Assembly: GCF_037442045.1 (NCBI RefSeq)
Contig: NZ_JBBIRC010000032.1
Span: 1 to 15,172 of the forward strand
Reading direction: 5' to 3'
DNA: 15,172 nucleotides
Source of the DNA: Ferroplasma sp037442045
GTDB taxonomy: Archaea > Thermoplasmatota > Thermoplasmata > Thermoplasmatales > Thermoplasmataceae
In this document: positions 7,861 to 13,936 of the stretch, one piece after another
How the letters are laid out: every line of letters begins with the position of its first letter
How positions within the stretch are numbered: position 1 is the stretch's first letter
Program-made: the position numbers and the translations under genes
Notes under the pieces: generated by a model
The model's input: the letters and a program-made list of their open reading frames with translations, nothing else
Told to the model about the DNA's origin: nothing
Database searches by the model: none

Positions 7861-9795
7861 TCAATAGATATTTGTTCTTACAGAGATATAATATTCAAGG
7901 CACTCTGGATTTTTTACTGAATCCCTGTTTATTATCATATTTATTTCCTGCCCTTCAATAATTCTGGTTACAGGTACTTCTAATTTCTTTCCATTGAGAG
8001 TATATGGTATATCGGGGGCTTTCAGTATATAATCAGGAATGTGCCTTGGTGATAAGTCCTGCCTTATTCTATTTTTAATATTATTAACCATATCGTCACT
8101 TAACTCTATATTATCTTTAAGAGTTATAAAAATGGCAATCCGGTATATTTTTTTAGAGTCCAGGTAACCTATTGTAAGTGAGTCTTTGATCCATTCGATG
8201 TTTTCTATGGAAGAATAAATTTCACCCGTTCCAATTCTTATTCCATTCCTGTTCAGTACAGCATCCGACCTTCCATAGATTATAACCCTGCCTGAACTAT
8301 CTATGGATATAAAATCACCATGCCTCCAGATGCCCGGATAGAAGGTATAATAGCTATCATAGTAACGCTTTTTTCCATCATCATTCCAGAAAAATAGTGG
8401 CATATTTGGCATAGGATCCATAATTGCAAGCTCCCCTTTCTGGTTTATAACCGGATTTCCATTAATGTCCAGTGCTTCAACATGTGCGCCCAGTCCCCTG
8501 CACTGTATCATGCCACTATATACTGGAAGGGTTGGAGATCCAAGGCATATTGCAGAACATATATCCGTTCCCCCGCTCAATGATGAGAGCCATACCTTTT
8601 TCTTTATATATTTGTATACGAATTCAAAAGCCTCTGATGAAAGTGGGCTACCAGTTGAGCCAATAAATTCAAGGGCAGTTAAATCATATATATTTTTTAT
8701 ATCGGCATGGTTCTGCATTAAATATTCTAAATAAGCAGCACCGACCCCCAAATGTGTGATCCTGTACTTTTCTACAAGCTTCCATAATATGCCAGAATCG
8801 GGATAATAGAGGCTGCCATCATATAAAACTAATGTAGAACCCATCAAGAGCCCGCTTACCTGAACATTCCACATCATCCAGCCGGTGGTTGTTGCCCAGG
8901 CAAATACACTTTTCTCTGATATATTCATATGAAGGCCAAGCACCTTAAAATGCTCAAGAAGAATACCACCATGGCCATGCACTATTGCTTTAGGCTTTCC
9001 TGTAGTTCCAGAGGAATAAAGTATCCATATGGGATCTGAAAAGCCAACTTTAACCGGTTCAAATTCTTTGCCTTCATGTATCTCATTCATTAATACAAAG
9101 CCGTTAATATGAACATCTCCAGTGGTTATGGCCACTTTAACAGATGGCAGCGCCTTAAGTATTTCAAGCGCATTTGCAGACCTCTCATATTTTTTGCCAT
9201 TATATGAATATTCAGGTGATACTATAAATGCTTTTGGAGCTATCTGGGAAAATCTTTCTATAACCCCTTTAATCCCAAAATCAGGGGAGCACGATGACCA
9301 TATTGCACCAATAGAAGCTGTAGCCAAAAAAGCTATAATTGCTTCTGGTATATTTCCTGTATAAGCACATACTCTGTCTCCATAGCCAATTCCATTATTG
9401 ATAAGGTATCTGGAAAATGATGAGACTTTACTCCAGAGTTCACGGTATGATAATTCCTGAGTTTTTCCCTCTTCATTATATGAAATTATTGCTATTTTAT
9501 CATTATTTCTACTTTTATAAACGTATTCTGCATAATTTAATTTAGCCCCCTCAAACCATCTTGCATTTACATTTTCCCCGGTCAATTCAATTTTATAATT
9601 TTCAAGGCTTATATGGTAAAAATCTGCCAGAATTGTCCAGAAATTCTGTAAATTGTTTACAGACCATTCCCACAATTCTGAATAATTATTGATATTTTTA
9701 TCAGTATTTTTTTTAACATGAGCTATAAATTTTTGCATGGATGATTCTTCAGCATATTCCAGGTCCGGTGCCCAGAGTTTTCTAGCACTGTTCAT
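7861..9795 (-). CDS. Acetoacetate-CoA ligase (acetoacetyl-CoA synthetase)
   Basis: A 644-residue ANL-superfamily adenylating enzyme converting acetoacetate, ATP and CoA to acetoacetyl-CoA. Motifs in order: ACS N-terminal cap with FWTILADFY (52-60) and ARWFEGAKLNYAE (78-90); P-loop YSSGTTGKPKA (260-270); TTTGWMMWN (302-310); SGGTDICSA (407-415), a signature of acetoacetyl-CoA over acetyl-CoA synthetases; DPMPNMPLFFWND (460-472), also typical of AacS; WRHGDF (490-495); hinge region GRSDAVLNRNGIR (508-520); and catalytic lysine in LNGKKLEVPV (600-609). Length matches AacS (~650). It heads the left arm of the divergent homogentisate cluster and consumes the acetoacetate released by fumarylacetoacetase. 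GGAGC sits four bases upstream of the start (9799-9803) and a TATA-like TATATTTATA at 9816-9825. Acetyl- or propionyl-CoA synthetase is unlikely given the AacS-specific motifs. Confidence 0.9.
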   Translation of the reverse strand: MNSARKLWAPDLEYAEESSMQKFIAHVKKNTDKNINNYSELWEWSVNNLQNFWTILADFYHISLENYKIELTGENVNARWFEGAKLNYAEYVYKSRNNDKIAIISYNEEGKTQELSYRELWSKVSSFSRYLINNGIGYGDRVCAYTGNIPEAIIAFLATASIGAIWSSCSPDFGIKGVIERFSQIAPKAFIVSPEYSYNGKKYERSANALEILKALPSVKVAITTGDVHINGFVLMNEIHEGKEFEPVKVGFSDPIWILYSSGTTGKPKAIVHGHGGILLEHFKVLGLHMNISEKSVFAWATTTGWMMWNVQVSGLLMGSTLVLYDGSLYYPDSGILWKLVEKYRITHLGVGAAYLEYLMQNHADIKNIYDLTALEFIGSTGSPLSSEAFEFVYKYIKKKVWLSSLSGGTDICSAICLGSPTLPVYSGMIQCRGLGAHVEALDINGNPVINQKGELAIMDPMPNMPLFFWNDDGKKRYYDSYYTFYPGIWRHGDFISIDSSGRVIIYGRSDAVLNRNGIRIGTGEIYSSIENIEWIKDSLTIGYLDSKKIYRIAIFITLKDNIELSDDMVNNIKNRIRQDLSPRHIPDYILKAPDIPYTLNGKKLEVPVTRIIEGQEINMIINRDSVKNPECLEYYISVRTNIY

Positions 9796-9915
9796 AATGC
9801 TCCAATATGATTTTGTATAAATATATTACTTACAATAATGAAACATACATGATAGACAATAACAAGCATATTAAACTAACGAAACTATTATATATTATTA
9901 TGTGAATATGTTCAT
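9796..9915. promoter_or_regulatory. Divergent promoter region of the homogentisate cluster
   Basis: A 120-base gap drives the ligase arm to the left and the dioxygenase arm to the right. Rightward, TTATATATTA (9888-9897) is centred about 24 bases before the ATG at 9916, so a leaderless transcript is likely. Leftward, TATATTTATA (minus strand, 9816-9825) is about 25 bases before the ATG at 9795. Between them lie a direct repeat AAACTA at 9873-9878 and 9882-9887 (9-base period), the element TGAAACATACAT (9839-9850), and TGTTCATATGT (9909-9919) across the dioxygenase start. The last two recur, exactly or with one mismatch, upstream of the 13059-13730 gene. These are operator candidates, not proven sites. 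Confidence 0.6.
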
Positions 9916-10995
9916 ATGTATGGCAACGATGAATTGTTTAAAAAGATAAACCATATAGAGTTTTATGTGTCAAGTGCAAAGGCATGGTCATATTTCATGG
10001 AAAGGGGGCTTGGGCTTGATCTTAAAGCTTATTCAGGCCTTGAAACAGGCAACAGGGAGAAATCATCATTTATGCTTAATAAGGGTGATATTAATCTTGT
10101 ATTCAGCAGTTCAATGAAGAAGGACACAGAAATAAGCGATTCAGTAAATCTACACGGAGATGGCGTGAGAGATATTTCTCTTGAAGTGGAGGATATTGAA
10201 TTTACAAAAAAACATCTGGAATCAAAGAATGTTAAAGTTTCTGAAATTAAAGAGGAAAAAGACGAAAATGGGAAAATCAGGAAAGCGGTTATGAAAACCT
10301 ATGGAGATACTTTGCATACATTAATAGAAAAGGGAGACTATAAAGGATTCCTGCCTGGATACAGGGAAGAGGAAACACATTCAATTGATACTGGAATATA
10401 TAAGGTAGACCACGTAGTTGGAAATGTATATGAAGGAGAAATGGACCAGTGGGTCAACTATTACATACAAAATATGAATTTCAGCCAGCTTATAACATTC
10501 GATGATAAAATGATAAGAACTGATTACTCAGCACTGAGATCCAAGGTCGTGAAATACAACGACAACATAGTATTCCCGCTAAATGAACCGGCAAAGGGAT
10601 TAAAAAAATCACAGATTCAGGAATATTTAGATTTTTACAATTCTCAGGGCGTTCAGCACATAGCATTGAAAACTGACAATATAATAGAAACAGTTTCAAA
10701 AATGAAAGAAAACGGAATACAGTTCCTTGAAACACCAAAATCTTACTATGACCATCTTACAGAGAGAGTTGGAAATGTGGATGAGGATATAAATAAGCTG
10801 AAGGAGCTTAATATACTGGTGGACAGGGATGAGGATGGTTATCTTCTGCAGATCTTTACAAAACCATTAACTGACAGGCCAACTCTCTTCTTTGAAGTAA
10901 TTGAGAGAAAGGGAGCAAAATCATTTGGCCTGGGCAATTTCAAGGCACTTTTTGAATCTATTGAAAGGGAACAGGCCATGAGGGGAAACCTATGA
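9916..10995 (+). CDS. hppD: 4-Hydroxyphenylpyruvate dioxygenase
   Basis: A 359-residue two-domain vicinal-oxygen-chelate enzyme that converts 4-hydroxyphenylpyruvate and O2 to homogentisate and CO2 with Fe(II). The three iron ligands are visible: H166 in VDHVVGNV, H248 in GVQHIALKT and E327 in TLFFEVIER. Other strong signatures are PLNEPAKGLKKSQIQEYLDF (221-240), LLQIFTKP (310-317) and the C-terminal lid SFGLGNFKALFESIEREQ (336-353). Length matches bacterial HPPD. Hydroxymandelate synthase shares the fold, but the cluster with homogentisate dioxygenase and fumarylacetoacetase settles the role. It is first in the right-hand operon, and its stop overlaps the start of the next gene in ATGA. No ribosome site precedes the ATG, consistent with a leaderless mRNA. 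Confidence 0.94.
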   Translation: MYGNDELFKKINHIEFYVSSAKAWSYFMERGLGLDLKAYSGLETGNREKSSFMLNKGDINLVFSSSMKKDTEISDSVNLHGDGVRDISLEVEDIEFTKKHLESKNVKVSEIKEEKDENGKIRKAVMKTYGDTLHTLIEKGDYKGFLPGYREEETHSIDTGIYKVDHVVGNVYEGEMDQWVNYYIQNMNFSQLITFDDKMIRTDYSALRSKVVKYNDNIVFPLNEPAKGLKKSQIQEYLDFYNSQGVQHIALKTDNIIETVSKMKENGIQFLETPKSYYDHLTERVGNVDEDINKLKELNILVDRDEDGYLLQIFTKPLTDRPTLFFEVIERKGAKSFGLGNFKALFESIEREQAMRGNL

Positions 10996-11879
10996 AAATT
11001 TGCCTCATTGAGCATTCCGGTCATGATATATATTGCATATTTAATGAAGGAAAATATTATGGAATAGCATCCATGCTTGGCATTGATGAAGATACACTGG
11101 TAAGGGACTTTTATGATCTTTATAATAAAATAATAAATATAAAAATAGAAAGTAAATACGAGATCAAGCCTGCAGAAATTAAATATAAAATCCCTGTTCC
11201 CGGCATGAGGTCAGTACGTGATTTTTACGCTTTTGAAGACCATGTAAAGAACGCAAGGAAGAACAAAGGGCTTGAAATGATAAAAGAATGGTATGATTTT
11301 CCAGTTTTTTATTTTTCATGCACACCAAATGTATACCCTTCAGGTGCAGATATAAAATATCCAAAGAAAAGCAAAGCCTTCGATTATGAAATGGAGGTAT
11401 GCGCCGTCATTGGCAAAAAAATTATGGATTGCCACGAAAATTGTATGGATTCAATATTTGGCTTTATAATTATGAATGACTGGAGTTTAAGGGATATTCA
11501 AAAAGAGGAAATGAAGGTAATGCTTGGGCCTGCAAAGGGAAAGGATTACGCCACATCATTTGGCCCTTTCCTTGTAACCTCTGATGAAATTCTGAAAGAT
11601 TCAATTGATGGCAAAATAAATATAGAATTAAAAGGATATGTTAATGATAAATTGTATTCAGAAAATAATTTAAAAAATATTTATTTCAGTTTCAGCCAGC
11701 TGCTTGAGCGTGCATCGGATTCAGTGCCATTGCTTCCTGGAGATGTAATAGGCAGTGGAACTTTTGGAAGTGGCTGCATCCTTGAACTTGGCCCTGAAAA
11801 ATATGGATGGCTTAAGCCTGGAGATACAGTAAAATTTGAATCTCCACAACTGGGAGAGCTTATAAATAGGGTGGTTTAA
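10992..11879 (+). CDS. Fumarylacetoacetase (FAH family)
   Basis: A 295-residue FAH-fold hydrolase expected to split fumarylacetoacetate into fumarate and acetoacetate. The metal and catalytic residues of true fumarylacetoacetases are in place: D77 and H84 in RDFYAFEDHVKNAR, E133 and E135 in DYEMEVCAVIG, and D163 in MNDWSLRDIQ. GPAKGKDYATSFGPFLVT (179-196) and GDVIGSGTFGSGCILEL (250-266) complete the C-terminal beta-roll. It is shorter than the ~420-residue animal enzyme, like other prokaryotic FAH-family members. The ATG overlaps the stop of the dioxygenase by four bases, so translation is coupled. Because no maleylacetoacetate isomerase is seen, this enzyme might also act on the maleyl isomer. 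Broader FAH-family hydrolases or decarboxylases are the alternative, but context strongly favours fumarylacetoacetase. Confidence 0.88.
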   Translation: MKICLIEHSGHDIYCIFNEGKYYGIASMLGIDEDTLVRDFYDLYNKIINIKIESKYEIKPAEIKYKIPVPGMRSVRDFYAFEDHVKNARKNKGLEMIKEWYDFPVFYFSCTPNVYPSGADIKYPKKSKAFDYEMEVCAVIGKKIMDCHENCMDSIFGFIIMNDWSLRDIQKEEMKVMLGPAKGKDYATSFGPFLVTSDEILKDSIDGKINIELKGYVNDKLYSENNLKNIYFSFSQLLERASDSVPLLPGDVIGSGTFGSGCILELGPEKYGWLKPGDTVKFESPQLGELINRVV

Positions 11880-11880
11880 A

Positions 11881-13029
11881 ATGGTTTACTATGTAAAAAG
11901 GGGAAAAGTGCCGGAACAGCGCCATACATATAATGATAGATTAAATATACAAAAAGAAGAATTATTTGGTCTTGGAGCTTTTGATGGAAAATATTCTCTG
12001 ATATACCATAAATACGATCCGGCAGAAGTTGAAGATACATCTATAGAATATAAAGAAAAATTATCAGCAGTTAATTTAATGGAACACAGGCATTTAAAAA
12101 CTTCACTTCTTGGAAAGCTGGATAACTTCTATACAGGCAGGCAGGTTCTTTTTTTCAATGGAATAACCAGTACTGGCATAATTGATACCGATTCTACTTC
12201 TAATGATTATTTCCGGAACGCACTATGTGATGAAGTTTTCTATGTGCAGTCAGGAAAAGGGTCAATAGAATCGCCATTTGGAACTCTCAAATACCGTCCA
12301 GGAGATTTTATTTACATACCAAAAGGAACAACTTATCGTGCAATTATTGAAACAAGGTCCTTTTTCTTTTTTACAATCTCATCAGACCATATTGATATAC
12401 CTGCAAATTATATGAATAGATATGGCCAGATCAAAGAAGGTATGCCATATTATACAAGGGATATTGAAATACCTGAATTTCATGGCATAACTGAAGAAGC
12501 AGGCCCTTTCAATGTAATTGTTGATTACGGGAATTACTATTTACATTTAACAAGAAATTATCCTGTGCTCGACGCAGAGGGCTATGATGGATATTTATAT
12601 CCATTTACAATAAATATTGATAAATTTGCCCCGATTGTAGGAAAACTGCATATGCCACCGCCAGTGCACACTGTTTTCGAATCCAATACCTTTATGATTG
12701 GCGCTTTCCTTCCAAGGCTATTCGATTTCCATGAAAGGTCTATTCCTGTTCCATATTACCATAATAATATAGATTCAGATGAATTAATATTTTATTCATC
12801 CGGCAATTTTATGAGCAGGAAGGGAATAGGAGAAAAATCTATAACGATGCATGTCCATGGAATGATTCATGGCCCGCAGCCAGGAGTTGTTGAGCAAAGC
12901 ATTGGCGCTAAAAAAACCGATGAAGTTGCAATTATGGTAGAGTCTTATAATTGGCTATTGCCAACAGAAAAAGCTGAATCGATAAAAGATGAAGATTATC
13001 AGTTTTCATGGAAAGCAAAAAAAGACTAA
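11881..13029 (+). CDS. hmgA: Homogentisate 1,2-dioxygenase
   Basis: A 382-residue cupin-type Fe(II) ring-cleavage dioxygenase that opens homogentisate to maleylacetoacetate. The N-terminal YYVKRGKVPEQRHT and central GDFIYIPKGTTYR (141-153) fit the family. Proposed iron ligands are H294 in PYYHNN, E301 in SDELIF and H330 in MIHGPQPG; the H294-H330 distance of 36 equals that of the human enzyme, while the glutamate is one residue further along. It is of the short type (about 380 rather than 430-445 residues). The start is one base after the stop of the fumarylacetoacetase gene, with GGTGG (11870-11874) as ribosome site. It is last in the right-hand operon and converges with the HDO gene, 29 bases apart. 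Confidence 0.92.
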   Translation: MVYYVKRGKVPEQRHTYNDRLNIQKEELFGLGAFDGKYSLIYHKYDPAEVEDTSIEYKEKLSAVNLMEHRHLKTSLLGKLDNFYTGRQVLFFNGITSTGIIDTDSTSNDYFRNALCDEVFYVQSGKGSIESPFGTLKYRPGDFIYIPKGTTYRAIIETRSFFFFTISSDHIDIPANYMNRYGQIKEGMPYYTRDIEIPEFHGITEEAGPFNVIVDYGNYYLHLTRNYPVLDAEGYDGYLYPFTINIDKFAPIVGKLHMPPPVHTVFESNTFMIGAFLPRLFDFHERSIPVPYYHNNIDSDELIFYSSGNFMSRKGIGEKSITMHVHGMIHGPQPGVVEQSIGAKKTDEVAIMVESYNWLLPTEKAESIKDEDYQFSWKAKKD

Positions 13030-13058
13030 AAAATAATTTATTATTTGAAATTAAAGAG

Positions 13059-13730
13059 CTATTTTTGATCTGATAATCCAAGCCAGAATTTTTCCTCAAG
13101 ATCAAGTATTCCCCCTGCACTGCTCATAAACCTATCTTTCTGATCGTTGCTATGGATTCCTATTACATTTTCCATTGCATCTTCATGCTTTGATTCTATC
13201 TCCCTGTGGAATGTAAAATAAAGCATATCCATATCTTTGTATTTCTTATCTTTCATAATCTTTAATCCAGGCAAAAGTTTATCCCACATTGGTATTGCCA
13301 TATTCTCCAGAGCAAATTCAGCACCAAGTGCATTTGCATGGTCTGAAGAGAAATAATCCCTCATGCCGTCAAGCCATGCCTTTGTTGTTGGCAATTGTTC
13401 CTTTTTTACAAGGTCTTCTGGCTTAAGGCCAATGGACCTCAGGTATCTTCTGTAAAGTAGTTCGTGCCTTTTGCTTGAATCGCCACTACCAAGTTCAGAC
13501 ACAAGTATGCCTGTCAATTCGTATGCATCATTCTCATTTTCTGTGCTAACCAGCAATTTAGCCAGAATCTCCGGCCATTCCCTTGTAAAATGGTAAAACT
13601 CAATTGAGAATCTTTTGAATTCTTCATCACTGATATTTCCTTTAGAAAATCTGTTTATGAAATCATTGTTTGTAGCCGGATGGCTTTTCACCACTCTTTT
13701 TATTTCTCCATAAAAATCTGATTCCTGCAT
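13059..13730 (-). CDS. Heme-oxygenase-like di-iron oxidase candidate (PqqC/TenA fold)
   Basis: A 223-residue all-helical protein of the TenA/PqqC/heme-oxygenase-like fold. It has no cysteine at all, so it cannot be a TenA thiaminase, which uses a Cys nucleophile. It retains what looks like a complete di-iron ligand set: E79 in VSELGSG, H89 in SKRHELL, E142 in ALENMAIP and the triad H175-x3-E179-x2-H182 in FHREIESKHEDAM. The H-x3-(D/E)-x2-H spacing is that of HDO enzymes such as CADD and the SznF central domain. RRYLRSIG and WDKLLPGL are also typical of PqqC-like relatives. It converges on homogentisate dioxygenase, and its upstream region shares motifs with the divergent homogentisate promoter, suggesting a linked role. 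The substrate is unknown; a structural or regulatory TenA-like protein is the alternative. Confidence 0.72.
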   Translation of the reverse strand: MQESDFYGEIKRVVKSHPATNNDFINRFSKGNISDEEFKRFSIEFYHFTREWPEILAKLLVSTENENDAYELTGILVSELGSGDSSKRHELLYRRYLRSIGLKPEDLVKKEQLPTTKAWLDGMRDYFSSDHANALGAEFALENMAIPMWDKLLPGLKIMKDKKYKDMDMLYFTFHREIESKHEDAMENVIGIHSNDQKDRFMSSAGGILDLEEKFWLGLSDQK

Positions 13731-13790
13731 AATATATAATGTAATTAACTATATTTAAACATTTTGAAACAAACATATGAACAAACTGAT
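13731..13790 (-). promoter_or_regulatory. Promoter of the HDO-like gene with shared upstream motifs
   Basis: On the minus strand TTTAAATATA (13750-13759) is centred about 25 bases before the ATG at 13730, leaderless spacing. Just upstream lie TGTTCATATGT (minus strand, 13773-13783), identical to the element at the 4-hydroxyphenylpyruvate dioxygenase start, and ATGTTTGTTTCA (13765-13776), one mismatch from the element before the acetoacetate-CoA ligase. A shared regulator is inferred. Confidence 0.45.
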
Positions 13791-13839
13791 TTATAAACAA
13801 TATTATATTTCACTGCATAGTGTTTAAATAACTATATCT

Positions 13840-13901
13840 GGTTCTGTGATAGTATACTAACTCTTGTAAATCAATGCTATAAGCTTCAGTATAACAAAAC
13901 C
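13840..13901. other. Imperfect inverted repeat in the gap between HDO and transporter genes
   Basis: The left arm GGTTCTGTGATA and the right arm TATAACAAAACC can pair with two mismatches around a loop of about 38 bases. It lies 36 bases past the stop of the transporter gene and could sit in its 3' untranslated RNA. A TTTAAATA (13822-13829) nearby faces the other way. The 206-base gap otherwise shows no ORF or tRNA. Confidence 0.2.
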
Positions 13902-13936
13902 TTACGATATTAATTTAATGATCAAAAAAATAATCA

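Noticed and set aside
7820..7864. TTG start giving a 329-residue cyclase-family protein that overlaps the ligase stop
   Set aside because: The added residues look unlike the family, and in-frame ATGs at 7819 and 7804 with a TATA-like box upstream are better starts.
8465..8734. Plus-strand open frames inside the acetoacetate-CoA ligase gene (also 9122-9364)
   Set aside because: The opposite strand encodes conserved AacS motifs throughout; these frames have no start context or homology.
10490..10738. Minus-strand open frames inside HPPD and fumarylacetoacetase (also 10839-11024, 11179-11364)
   Set aside because: They are shadows of strongly conserved enzymes on the plus strand.
13059..13730. 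TenA thiaminase or PqqC
   Set aside because: The protein has no cysteine, so the TenA nucleophile is absent; no other PQQ biosynthesis gene is nearby, and the residues fit an HDO metal site better.
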